Shown here: positions 16,400 through 24,284 of the stretch, one piece after another
Layout of the letters: every line of letters begins with the position of its first letter
How positions within the stretch are numbered: position 1 is the first letter of the stretch
NCBI GenBank assembly: GCA_902795255.1
Contig: CADBKS010000012.1
Location: 1-25,993, forward strand
DNA: 25,993 bases
Source of the DNA: an uncultured Chloroflexota bacterium
Lineage (GTDB): Bacteria; Chloroflexota; Anaerolineae; Anaerolineales; Anaerolineaceae
Direction: 5' to 3'
Translations under genes and position numbers: made by a program
The notes under the pieces: generated by a model
The model's input: only the letters and a program-made list of their open reading frames with translations
Told to the model about the DNA's origin: nothing
The model's database searches: none

Positions 16400-17383
16400 A
16401 TGTCTGAAAAACTGCTTGATATCAGGGATCTCCATGTGAGATATAAAACCGACGACGGCAGCAACTATGCCGTGAACGGTGTGAGTTTTTCGCTCGAAAA
16501 AGGCAAAACGATCGGGCTGGTCGGCGAGACCGGCGCGGGGAAAACCACCACGGCACTGGCCATCATGCGCCTGCTGCCGAAAGAGACCGGGATCATCGAC
16601 CAGGGCTCCATCGTTTTTGAAGGCGAAGATCTCGTAAAGGCGTCCGATGCCCACATGCGCCTTGTCCGCGGGGCCAAGATCAGCATGATCTTCCAGGACC
16701 CGATGACCAGCCTGAACCCGGTCGTGACCGTCGAAAATCAGATCCGGGAAGTGCTGGATATCCACAACCCGGAAATGAGCGCCTCCCAGAAAACCGCCAG
16801 AGTCGAAGAGATCCTGAAACTGGTGGGAATCGATCCGACCCGGAAGGTCTGCTACCCGCACCAGTTTTCCGGCGGAATGAAACAGCGTGTCGTGATCGCG
16901 ATGGCGCTAGCCAGCCAGCCGGACCTCCTGATCGCGGATGAACCGACCACCGCACTGGACGTGACGATCCAGGCGCAGGTGCTCTCCATGATGGAAGACC
17001 TGAAAGGCCGTCTCAAGACCGCCATGATCCTGATCACACACGACCTCGGGATCGTTGCGGAGACCTGCGACTATGTGGCGATCATGTACGCCGGTGAAGT
17101 CATCGAGTACGGATCGCTGGAACAGATCTTTGACCGCTCGGCGAACCATCATCCCTACACGAACGGCCTGTTCGGGAGCATCCCGAACCTGAAGGAACAG
17201 GCGAAACGCCTGAAACCGATCGAGGGTATGATGCCGGACCCGAGCGACCTGCCGCAGGGCTGCAAATTCCACCCCCGCTGCGCTTTCTGCCGTGAAGAAT
17301 GCCGCAGCGGCAATGTCCCGGTCTGGGAAAAGGACGGACATCTGATCCGCTGCCACCTGATGACCGGCGGAAAGGAGAATTGA
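16400..17383 (+). CDS. ABC transporter ATP-binding protein, DppD/OppD type
   Basis: One of the two ATPases of the importer, 327 residues. Motifs in order: Walker [10 protein letters not shown] (42-50), Q loop [11 protein letters not shown], signature FSGGMKQR, Walker [13 protein letters not shown] and switch histidine ITHDLGI. The C-terminal oligopeptide/dipeptide domain has the cysteine-rich [15 protein letters not shown], where many family members bind an iron-sulfur cluster. The ribosome site is AAGGAGG. It overlaps almost end to start with the next ATPase gene (one base between stop and ATG). Confidence 0.94.
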   Translation: MSEKLLDIRDLHVRYKTDDGSNYAVNGVSFSLEKGKTIGLVGETGAGKTTTALAIMRLLPKETGIIDQGSIVFEGEDLVKASDAHMRLVRGAKISMIFQDPMTSLNPVVTVENQIREVLDIHNPEMSASQKTARVEEILKLVGIDPTRKVCYPHQFSGGMKQRVVIAMALASQPDLLIADEPTTALDVTIQAQVLSMMEDLKGRLKTAMILITHDLGIVAETCDYVAIMYAGEVIEYGSLEQIFDRSANHHPYTNGLFGSIPNLKEQAKRLKPIEGMMPDPSDLPQGCKFHPRCAFCREECRSGNVPVWEKDGHLIRCHLMTGGKEN

Positions 17384-17384
17384 G

Positions 17385-18332
17385 ATGGAAGAATTGGTCC
17401 GAGTTGAAAACCTGAAAAAATATTTCCAGACCCCGGTCGGCACGGTCCACGCGGTGGACGACGTCAGCTTTACGATCGGCAAAGGAAAGACGATCGGTGT
17501 CGTCGGTGAGTCCGGGTGCGGTAAAACGACCCTGGGCAGAACCGTTCTGCGTCTCATTGAGGCCACTTCCGGACACATTTATTTCGAGGGCGAGGATATT
17601 CTGCAGTATAAGGGCGCGCAGATGAAAAAACTGCGCAGGGAAATGCAGATCATTTTCCAGGACCCTTATGCCAGTCTGGACCCCCGCATGAGCGTGGAAA
17701 GGATCATCTCCGAACCGCTCCGCGCCAACGGTGCGTGCAAATCGAAAAGCGAACTGAACGACCGCGTCCATGAGATCATGAAGGTCGTCGGTGTAGCGGA
17801 ACGTATCGCAAATGCCTATCCGCATGAGCTGGACGGCGGACGCCGCCAGCGTGTCGGCATCGCGCGCGCCCTGGCCCTGAACCCGAAATTCGTCGTATGC
17901 GATGAGCCGGTCAGCTCACTGGATGTCTCCATTCAGGCGCAGATCCTGAACCTGCTGATGGACATTCAGGACGAACGCGGCCTGTCTTATATGTTCGTGA
18001 CGCACGACCTTTCCGTCGTGAAGCACATTTCCAACGACATCATCGTGATGTACCTGGGCATGATCGCGGAAAAGGCTCCGACCTCGGAACTGTTCGAAAA
18101 CCAGCTCCATCCGTATACCAAAGCGCTGCTGAACGCGATCCCGATCCCGGAACTCGGTGCACGGGATAAAAAGCACGAACCGATCCGCGGGGAAGTCACC
18201 AGCCCGATCGATCCGAAACCGGGCTGCCGTTTCGCCTCCCGCTGCGAATTTGCCAAAGACGAGTGCTTCCATGTAACACCCGAATTGCGTGAAATAAGCC
18301 CCGATCATTTTGTCGCCTGTCACCTGGCCTGA
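17385..18332 (+). CDS. ABC transporter ATP-binding protein, DppF/OppF type
   Basis: Second ATPase, 315 residues. Walker A GESGCGKTT (41-49), Q loop IFQDPYASLDP, Walker B FVVCDEPVSSLD (169-180) and switch histidine VTHDLSV are all canonical. The signature is LDGGRRQ (149-155), with Asp150 in place of the usual serine of LSGGQ. This variant is familiar from some OppF lines, so I do not read it as inactivation, but the second ATP site may be the weaker one. The C-terminus has the paired-cysteine GCRFASRCEF and DECF found in the family. It starts one base after the partner gene; GGAGAA supplies the ribosome site. Confidence 0.94.
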   Translation: MEELVRVENLKKYFQTPVGTVHAVDDVSFTIGKGKTIGVVGESGCGKTTLGRTVLRLIEATSGHIYFEGEDILQYKGAQMKKLRREMQIIFQDPYASLDPRMSVERIISEPLRANGACKSKSELNDRVHEIMKVVGVAERIANAYPHELDGGRRQRVGIARALALNPKFVVCDEPVSSLDVSIQAQILNLLMDIQDERGLSYMFVTHDLSVVKHISNDIIVMYLGMIAEKAPTSELFENQLHPYTKALLNAIPIPELGARDKKHEPIRGEVTSPIDPKPGCRFASRCEFAKDECFHVTPELREISPDHFVACHLA

Positions 18333-18383
18333 AATGCGGAGCATTGAAATCTGAAATAATTTTTTGGAGGAATAACACAAAAT

Positions 18384-19853
18384 ATGGATACTGTAAAAAT
18401 GTTTATCAATGGGGAATGGGTTGAAGCTGTTTCCGGAAAGACCCGTGAGATCCACAATCCTGCGACCGGTGACCTCGTTGCCGTCGTCGCGGAAGGGGAT
18501 GTCCAGGACACCCGCAACGCAGTCGATGCCGCCGATGCCGCAAAAGAGATCTGGAAAAACACTCCTCCGATGGTCCGCGCCGGTCTGCTGAACAAGGCCG
18601 CCGATATTCTTGAATCCCGAAAAATGGAAATCGGCCTGCAGGAATGCCGCCATACGGGAAGACTGCTCCGAACCGCTGTCGGCGATGTCGTCCGCACCGC
18701 GTTCTTCTTCCGCCATTTTGCCGGACTGGCCACTGCTCCTTCCGGAAAAAGCTACAATGACAGCCCGCTCTGCACCACGCTGAGCATCCGCGAACCGATC
18801 GGTGTCTGCGGTCTGATCATCCCCTGGAACGCACCGCTTTCCGTTGCCTCCAAATGCATTGCCCCCGCACTGCTCGCCGGAAACACCGTCGTCCTGAAAC
18901 CGTCTTCCAACACCCCGCTGGGCGCCGTTGAAATGTTCAAGGCTCTGGAAGAGGCCGGCTTCCCGAAGGGTGTCGTCAACCTCGTTCTCGGCCCCGGTGA
19001 AGTCATCGGCAACGAACTGGGCGAAAATGTGAAGATCGGCAAGGTCTCCCTCACCGGCGGTACCGACACCGGCCGTTCCCTGGTCCGCGCTTCCGCTTCC
19101 AATATCAAGAAACTCAGCCTGGAACTGGGCGGCAAATCCGCATGTATCGTCTTCGAAGACGGTGACTGGGATACCGCGATCGACAACATCATGACCTCCG
19201 ATTTCTCCTCGGCCGGCCAGCTCTGCGTTGCCCCGACCCGCGTCCTCGTCCAGGATACGATCTACGATCAGTTCTGTGAGGAAATGGTCTCCCGCGTGAA
19301 GAAGATCCGCGTCGGTCTGACCGAAGATCCCGCCACCGAAATGGGACCGGTCATCTCCAAGGCACAGTTGGAACGTGTTCTCCGCTATATCCAGATCGGT
19401 CTTGATGAAGGCGCGAAGCTGGCATGCGGCGGCCACCGCATCACCGAAGCCCCGCTGGACAAAGGCTTCTATATTGAACCGACCGTCTTTATTGATGTGA
19501 CCAACAACATGCGCATCGCTCAGGAAGAGATCTTCGGGCCTGTAGTCGTGATCGAAAAATTCCACACGGAAAAGGAAGCTTTCGACATCGCGAACGATTC
19601 CCCGTACGGTCTCGGCGGTGCCTGCTTCACCTCCGACACCGGCCGCGCGATCCGCTTCTCCAAGGCTGTCAAGGCCGCCTGCCTGTTCATCAACTCCTAC
19701 GGCGATTCGGCCTCCATCGACAGCGCTATTTCCTGCACCAAACAGAGCGGCTACAGCTGCCTGCTGGGCGTGGAAGGCATCGAATCCTACACCGATCTCA
19801 AACAGGTGACCATCACCCACACCCCGGCAAAAAAGAACTGGTTCAAAGGATGA
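18384..19853 (+). CDS. NAD(P)-dependent aldehyde dehydrogenase
   Basis: Cytoplasmic enzyme of the ALDH superfamily that oxidises an aldehyde to its acid; 489 residues. The active site is complete: N149 (IIPWNAPL), K172 (LKPSSNTP), the cofactor glycine turn GGTDTG (225-230), E247 (LELGGKS) and catalytic C281 (SAGQLCVAP), with EEIFGPV later. The first coding stretch HNPATGDLVAVV is typical of betaine/aminoaldehyde-type members. A TTTTTT-GGAGG arrangement precedes the start, closely like that before the binding-protein gene. It follows the importer ATPase after 51 bp. It could oxidise an aldehyde produced from the imported compound; the substrate is not determined. Confidence 0.93.
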   Translation: MDTVKMFINGEWVEAVSGKTREIHNPATGDLVAVVAEGDVQDTRNAVDAADAAKEIWKNTPPMVRAGLLNKAADILESRKMEIGLQECRHTGRLLRTAVGDVVRTAFFFRHFAGLATAPSGKSYNDSPLCTTLSIREPIGVCGLIIPWNAPLSVASKCIAPALLAGNTVVLKPSSNTPLGAVEMFKALEEAGFPKGVVNLVLGPGEVIGNELGENVKIGKVSLTGGTDTGRSLVRASASNIKKLSLELGGKSACIVFEDGDWDTAIDNIMTSDFSSAGQLCVAPTRVLVQDTIYDQFCEEMVSRVKKIRVGLTEDPATEMGPVISKAQLERVLRYIQIGLDEGAKLACGGHRITEAPLDKGFYIEPTVFIDVTNNMRIAQEEIFGPVVVIEKFHTEKEAFDIANDSPYGLGGACFTSDTGRAIRFSKAVKAACLFINSYGDSASIDSAISCTKQSGYSCLLGVEGIESYTDLKQVTITHTPAKKNWFKG

Positions 19854-19866
19854 TCGGAGATAAAAA

Positions 19867-20166
19867 ATGAGCGCGCCTGTTATTTGTGAAACGATCATGA
19901 TCATCTGCTTCGGTCTCTCCTGGCCGAACAATGTGATGAAGTCCATCCGGTCCCGGACCGCAAAGGGGAAGAGCCTTTCCTTCCTGCTGCTCATCGAGCT
20001 CGGATACACCGCGGGGATCATCGGAAAGATCATATCCCACACCTATAACCTCGCGACGGTCTTTTATTTCATCAACTTCGGAATGGTCCTGGTCGACATC
20101 TGCCTGTATTTCCGCAATTCCAGACTGGACCGGGAACGCGAAGCCAGGGAACAATTGTCCAAATAA
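19867..20166 (+). CDS. Small PQ-loop / SemiSWEET-like membrane protein
   Basis: A 99-residue product with three predicted membrane helices (about 8-23, 41-60 and 66-84) and a charged tail. The first helix ends LSWPNNVMKSIRSRTAKGKS, which resembles the PQ-loop/SemiSWEET pattern of a proline in helix 1 followed by a basic loop and GKSLSF. SemiSWEETs are 80-100 residue proteins that dimerise to move sugars, so the size fits. It lies 13 bp after the aldehyde dehydrogenase and is the last gene before the terminator, so it probably belongs to the same transcript. Transport function is inference from family resemblance; it could be a PQ-loop protein of unknown role. Confidence 0.65.
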   Translation: MSAPVICETIMIICFGLSWPNNVMKSIRSRTAKGKSLSFLLLIELGYTAGIIGKIISHTYNLATVFYFINFGMVLVDICLYFRNSRLDREREAREQLSK

Positions 20167-20198
20167 AGCTCTTTCCGCCTGAACAGACGGAAAACAGA

Positions 20199-20238
20199 TC
20201 AGGGCCCGCTGAGGTGTAAAATCCTCAGCGGGCCCTGA
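20199..20238. terminator. Terminator hairpin between convergent genes
   Basis: A perfect 16 bp stem (tcagggcccgctgagg / cctcagcgggccctga) around tgtaaaat. The T run after it is poor on both strands, but position between convergent genes and stem strength point to a two-way terminator. A smaller hairpin (tttccg / cggaaa, 20172-20193) precedes it. Confidence 0.7.
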
Positions 20239-20309
20239 TATTTAAAGCCGGATAAAGAAAGTTTCTGCGGCCGGCAGCGGCTTCTTACAAATCACCGCTG
20301 CGGGCAGCC

Positions 20310-20343
20310 ATTCCGAATTCCGCATTCCGCATTTCGAATTTCC
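20310..20343. repeat. Heptamer tandem repeat, about five units
   Basis: Reads attccga, attccgc, attccgc, atttcga, atttcc without gaps, ending two bases from the pseudokinase stop codon. Confidence 0.7.
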
Positions 20344-20344
20344 C

Positions 20345-22705
20345 TCACTGGACCCGGTACTCGATATACAGGTCCCCGCGCATCTGCGGGCCGAGGCCGA
20401 AGGTCTGCCCTTCCGTATTGGCCAGCAGGAACGAGATATGCGTCAGCCCGTCCCCCTGCACCGGGAAGGTCACGCTGATCTCCGCCTGTTCACCGGGCTG
20501 CAGCGCCGTGCCGATATCAAAAAGCTGCTGCCGGTTCTGCAGGTTCGGATCCGCCCACACGACCTTGTAGTTTTCGCTCCAGGGGCAGGTGCCGTAGTTT
20601 TCCAGTGTCCAGGTCTTGGTGATCCATTCCCCGCGGGTCACCACCGTCCCGTCCGGGATGTTCACGTCATTGACAAAGCGGGCGCGGTCGGTACAGCCTT
20701 CCGGACGTTCCGGGACGCTGACAGCGGCAGCCGTCTCAAGACGTTCGCTCTGCTCGACCGCTTTGACCGTACTCACCTCCCCGGCGCTGACCACGCAGCG
20801 GAAGCCGTAATTCCGGGCCAGGTCCGGCGCCGCGCCGAAGCGGCTGAAGACAAAGCGGGAGGATTCCGGATCATCCGAAAGGAAACTGCCGCCTTTTACG
20901 GTATGCATATTGCCGGAAATCGGGCCGATCGGGTTGACCGGCTCACTACCTTCGGAGATCAGGCGCGTATCCGAATAAAAGTCATTGACCCACTCGCTGA
21001 CGTTCCCGGCCATATCCAGGACACCGTACGGACTGAGGTCCCGTCCGTCGCCGCCCGCCTCGTGGACCGTGTTCGGCAGTGTCCCGACACTCAGGGAGAC
21101 ATTTCCCCAGGGATAAAGCCTCGCGTCCGTACCGCGTGCAGCCAGTTCCCATTCAGCTTCCGATGGCAGCCGCTTGCCCGCCCAGGCACAGTAGGCCTGC
21201 GCGTCCGTCCAGCGGACGTTCATGATCGGATAGTCATCACGGATCCATTCATCCGCGATCCGTTCGATCGGCTGACATGCGCCCTCGCTGACACAGCGCG
21301 CGTACTGCGCCTGCGTGACTTCGGTCCGGTCGATCCAGAAAGCATCCATGGAGACCCGGTGCGAAGGCAGGACGCCGTTCATATCAAAATTAAAGGTATG
21401 GTCCATCCCCATCGTAAAGGAGACTGCCGGGACCGCCGCCATCAGGCTGTCATCGGCATTCCAGCGGATCACCCGTCCGATTTCGGCTGAGATCGGACGC
21501 GGGACCTGCGTCGCGGTGGGAACGGAGGTCGGCGTTTCCGTGGGCTCCGGTGTTTCCGTCGCCGGCGTGACCGCCGCCTGCTTTTCGATCTCCCCCGCCA
21601 CCGAGGTCTGCGTGATGTAAAGCACATCCATCGTATGCTGGTAAACCGGCGTGTTCTCTGCGGCAGACGGTTCCGGTTTCGGGAAAAGATCCGGCTTCCG
21701 GATCCAGAACCAGGCCCCCGCACCGATAAAAAGCAGACCGAAGATCAGGTAAGGCAGAATGGAAGGCTTTTTCTTCTTTCCGCCCGTATCAAAGGATGCG
21801 CCCTTTTCCTTCTTCCCGGCCGGTTCTCCGGCGGGTTCCTTTTGCTGCTCCGCCTGTCCGGCTTCTTTCCGTTCCGCCTCAGACTGCTTTTTTTCGTTCT
21901 TTTCCAGCATCTCCCGGATGGCCCAGTAGAGCTCTTCCCCGTTTTTGAAACGCTGTTCCTTATTGTCCGTCAGGCAGCGGGAAAGGAGCGCGAAAAGATC
22001 CGGCGCGGCATTTTTCACCGAATCCGCGAGCGCGCCGCGGTAATAGGTATAGACCCGGGAATATTCCTCAACATCCGTCTCATCCCCCGAGGAACGATAG
22101 GCGGAGAGCCCCGTGCACATCTCCAGCATCAGGACCCCGAATGCGAAGATATCCGCGGCCGGCTGCGGTTCGGATGAGGGCGTCAGCTCCGGCATGCGGT
22201 AGACCGCCCGGTCGGTGTCAAAAGACGGGGGCAGCTCCAGGAAGGAAAGGTAATTCTTTCCCCGGTCATCGATCCAGACATGGGAAGGATCCAGCTCCCC
22301 GTGGACCAGGCCCTCGCTGTGCAGCGCGGCCAGTGCCGAAGCGATATCCAGCGCCGCGGAATAAGCGGTCTGTGCCGGCAGCGGCCGGCCGTTTTTCTGC
22401 ATCAGATTCTTCAGGGACATCCCGGGCAGCTCATTCTGCCGCAGCAGCAGGCCTTCCGGTGCCAGCTCCGTTTCGTAAATACTGATCACGTTCGTATGGG
22501 AGAAGCGGGAAAGGCGCTGGATCCGCATCTGCAGGGCGTAAAGCACTTTTGCGCTGAGATGGCTGTCATCGATCTTTACCAGCTTGGTATAGTACTGCTT
22601 CCCGTCCTCACTGTCCCGGAGACTGAGAAAATAACCGCTTTTGTCCGCGCCGATATTCGCGGTGACACGGTAGCGGTCATTGATCATTTGCTGTGTGTTT
22701 TTCAT
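20345..22705 (-). CDS. Membrane pseudokinase with FGE-sulfatase and NBR1-like Ig domains
   Basis: A 786-residue mosaic. Residues about 10-270 have the protein-kinase fold (beta lysines K41/K44 in YTKLVKI, DIFAFGVLMLEMCTG at 185, MPE at 171), but the catalytic loop reads HGELDPSHV (135-143) instead of HRDLKPxN and the DFG position reads FLEL, so phosphotransfer is unlikely. A charged Lys/Glu linker leads to one membrane helix (about 316-335, LPYLIFGLLFIGAGAWFW), then a Thr-Pro-rich stretch (378-399). Outside the membrane comes a formylglycine-generating-enzyme/sulfatase-modifying domain (about 426-640: FWIDRTEVTQAQYARC, RLPSEAEWELAARG, DMAGNVSEWVNDFY, GGSF, YGFRC) and a C-terminal NBR1-type Ig domain (about 673-786: WTLENYGTCPWSENYKVVW, LQPGEQAEISV). 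Without the enzyme's paired active-site cysteines, the FGE domain is probably a binding module. The frame opens further upstream at GTG 22738, but ATG 22705 is preferred; neither has a strong ribosome site. Confidence 0.88.
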   Translation of the reverse strand: MKNTQQMINDRYRVTANIGADKSGYFLSLRDSEDGKQYYTKLVKIDDSHLSAKVLYALQMRIQRLSRFSHTNVISIYETELAPEGLLLRQNELPGMSLKNLMQKNGRPLPAQTAYSAALDIASALAALHSEGLVHGELDPSHVWIDDRGKNYLSFLELPPSFDTDRAVYRMPELTPSSEPQPAADIFAFGVLMLEMCTGLSAYRSSGDETDVEEYSRVYTYYRGALADSVKNAAPDLFALLSRCLTDNKEQRFKNGEELYWAIREMLEKNEKKQSEAERKEAGQAEQQKEPAGEPAGKKEKGASFDTGGKKKKPSILPYLIFGLLFIGAGAWFWIRKPDLFPKPEPSAAENTPVYQHTMDVLYITQTSVAGEIEKQAAVTPATETPEPTETPTSVPTATQVPRPISAEIGRVIRWNADDSLMAAVPAVSFTMGMDHTFNFDMNGVLPSHRVSMDAFWIDRTEVTQAQYARCVSEGACQPIERIADEWIRDDYPIMNVRWTDAQAYCAWAGKRLPSEAEWELAARGTDARLYPWGNVSLSVGTLPNTVHEAGGDGRDLSPYGVLDMAGNVSEWVNDFYSDTRLISEGSEPVNPIGPISGNMHTVKGGSFLSDDPESSRFVFSRFGAAPDLARNYGFRCVVSAGEVSTVKAVEQSERLETAAAVSVPERPEGCTDRARFVNDVNIPDGTVVTRGEWITKTWTLENYGTCPWSENYKVVWADPNLQNRQQLFDIGTALQPGEQAEISVTFPVQGDGLTHISFLLANTEGQTFGLGPQMRGDLYIEYRVQ

Positions 22706-22744
22706 TCTGATAAGCCGTTCTTTCTGCTGTAAGAGCACACCTGA

Positions 22745-22975
22745 TCATGCACATGGCAGTCAAAAGTGAGAACCCTGCTCCGCACTTTTGTAATGCAGAG
22801 CCGGGGCTCCGCTGCATGGCGCGGCCCGAGCGCTCGTGTGTTTGCATAAGTAACTTGCCGCGCCAGGTTTTATTAGCCGGGGCCGATCGGGCTGGCCTGG
22901 CGGCCACCCGTCGGCCCCGGCACCCCCAGTTAATATGCCTGAGACGACAGATCTAATTATATATCCGCAGCTCCT
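22745..22975 (+). repeat. Family C structured repeat, copy 3
   Basis: Stem 1 is ggcgcggc 22818-22825 / gccgcgcc 22857-22864 (31-base interior). Stem 2 is gccggggccga 22876-22886 / tcggccccggc 22911-22921 (24-base interior). It shares atgcacatggca and aaaagtgag at the start and tgcctgagacgacagat at the end with copy 2, but carries an extra 35 or so bases (about 22771-22806) between the lead-in and stem 1. It sits between the divergent pseudokinase and cupin genes. The following 22976-23111 holds a GC-rich hairpin-prone stretch (gcgcaggtgctgcgcc) and no gene. Confidence 0.8.
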
Positions 22976-23077
22976 AATAAGATTCACCGCATGCAGCAGC
23001 GGTCACCTTTTGTTATGCGGCGCAGGTGCTGCGCCAGTTTTTCTCCAAAAGAAAGTTCTGCCATTTTATCCGTTTTT

Positions 23078-23117
23078 CCGGTTTTTATACCGGCTTCTTT
23101 CTTCATTCTACTATAAT
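23078..23117 (+). promoter_or_regulatory. Possible cupin promoter
   Basis: A perfect TATAAT (23112-23117) 73 bp before the cupin ATG. No good -35 hexamer is seen at the right distance; a small inverted repeat (ccggt 23078-23082 / accgg 23089-23093) lies in its place. Confidence 0.4.
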
Positions 23118-23189
23118 TAAAGGTGATTGTTCCGTTTTATCATTATTGCGGTCTGCACCTGCAGCACCGTTTTCGGAAAGGAAAAAATC

Positions 23190-23528
23190 ATGAAAATCGA
23201 TTTTGACAGCATTGAAGAGAAACGCATCCCGGAGTTTAAAGGCGGGACTGGGGCCGCGCGGCTCCGCATCTATGAAGATGAAACGATCAAAGTGATCAAC
23301 GGGTTCCTGGAAAAGGATTCCTCGATCGGCATGCACACCCATGAGGGTGACAGCGAAACCGTCTACATTCTGGAAGGCAGCGGAAAAATGATTTATGACG
23401 GCAGCGAAGAGCCGCTCGGTCCCGGCTCCTGCTCCTACTGTCCGGAAGGGCACACCCACAGTCTGGTCAACACCGGCAGCCTTCCGCTCCACTTTCTCGG
23501 TGTGCTCCCGAAACTCAGCCGGCATTGA
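23190..23528 (+). CDS. Small single-domain cupin protein
   Basis: A 112-residue one-barrel cupin. Motif 1 is G47-M-H49-T-H51 with E56 and G63 (MHTHEGDSETVYILEGSG); motif 2 is P85-E-G87-H-T-H90 with N94. The three histidines and the glutamate form a normal metal site. The start at 23190 is chosen for the AAAGGA ribosome site and because the barrel begins at MKIDFDSIEEKRI; the frame runs back to 23127 without support. Such cupins act as isomerases, dioxygenases or ligand sensors; none can be chosen here. It is monocistronic to judge from the promoter that overlaps its stop. Confidence 0.85.
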   Translation: MKIDFDSIEEKRIPEFKGGTGAARLRIYEDETIKVINGFLEKDSSIGMHTHEGDSETVYILEGSGKMIYDGSEEPLGPGSCSYCPEGHTHSLVNTGSLPLHFLGVLPKLSRH

Positions 23529-23552
23529 TCCGTCTCCGAATAATGTTATAAT
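23525..23552 (+). promoter_or_regulatory. Promoter of the small membrane-protein pair
   Basis: TTGATC (23525-23530), a 16-base spacer, then TATAAT (23547-23552) with an extended TGT just before it. It overlaps the cupin stop codon and would give a leader of only about 20 bases to the next gene. Confidence 0.65.
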
Positions 23553-23577
23553 GGATTCCGGAGTCTGAGAAAATCTT

Positions 23578-24279
23578 ATGGGAAAAATCAACCGCTACTT
23601 CTGGTTTCTGCTGATGATCGTCATCGGGGCCGGGATCGGGCTTTACTATTCATGGTTCATTAAACCGCCGGATTTTGTTGACGCGGTCTTTCCGAACCTG
23701 CGGCTGGATTACAAGACCGATTACGTTCTGATGGCCGCCGAGATCTATGATCAGGACCATAACCGTCTGGAGGCCGTGCACCGGCTGGACGATGTGCTGT
23801 ACCAGAACGAAAACCGTGAAGAGTTTATGGAGAACGTGATCGAAAATGCCCGCAGCCTGGGATATTCCCCGGTCGACCTGCGGAAAATGGAGAATCTCTA
23901 TAAAGCCGTCACCGGTCAGAATGCCACGCCCACCCCGACTATCGACCCGACCAAGGACTACAACGACATGATGACAGCCACAGCCGTGGCGATTGTCCTG
24001 CAGTCGAACACGGAACGGAACGGAGAAAGCTCCGGCACCGGCGGCAGCGGCACCTCCATGACCGAGGCAGACGCGGACCCGTTCGGCACGGGCGTTCAGG
24101 TGACCACGGACCCCAACGCAATGCCGGCACTGGAACTGCCTTCCGTACCGACGATCACCCCGAACCCCGGGCTCTCATGGGATGATGGATCCGGCAGCCG
24201 TGCCGGGACAGCCATTCCGGTCAATACGGATCCGGAAAGCTTCGGCGATCTTCCGGAGAGTTTCTTCGACAGGAGGTAA
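23578..24279 (+). CDS. One-helix anchored protein with Thr/Pro- and Gly/Ser-rich tail (unknown function)
   Basis: 233 residues. It begins with a positively charged N-terminus and one membrane helix (about 8-24, FWFLLMIVIGAGIGLYY), then a folded-looking segment with LRLDYKTDYVLMAAEIYDQD (41-60) and predicted helices to about residue 113. The rest (about 114-233) is low-complexity, rich in Thr, Pro, Gly and Ser (NATPTPTIDPT onward), and most likely extracytoplasmic. The next gene is a shorter paralogue: both share a membrane helix, then a P-x-x-L-x-x-DYK-x-DY motif and an Arg-rich helix. I do not recognise a named family; similar proteins with Thr-Pro tails are a Chloroflexota habit. The ribosome site is weak (CGGAG, 15 bases away). 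Confidence 0.75.
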   Translation: MGKINRYFWFLLMIVIGAGIGLYYSWFIKPPDFVDAVFPNLRLDYKTDYVLMAAEIYDQDHNRLEAVHRLDDVLYQNENREEFMENVIENARSLGYSPVDLRKMENLYKAVTGQNATPTPTIDPTKDYNDMMTATAVAIVLQSNTERNGESSGTGGSGTSMTEADADPFGTGVQVTTDPNAMPALELPSVPTITPNPGLSWDDGSGSRAGTAIPVNTDPESFGDLPESFFDRR

Positions 24280-24284
24280 AGACC

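Noticed and set aside
17916..20042. 708-aa minus-strand frame under the ATPase, ALDH and PQ-loop genes
   Set aside because: Spans three well-supported plus-strand genes and their gaps; composition is that of an antisense shadow.
22745..22975. Short plus/minus frames through family C copies as small genes
   Set aside because: They differ between copies, lack ribosome sites, and the conservation is in hairpin arms, not codons.
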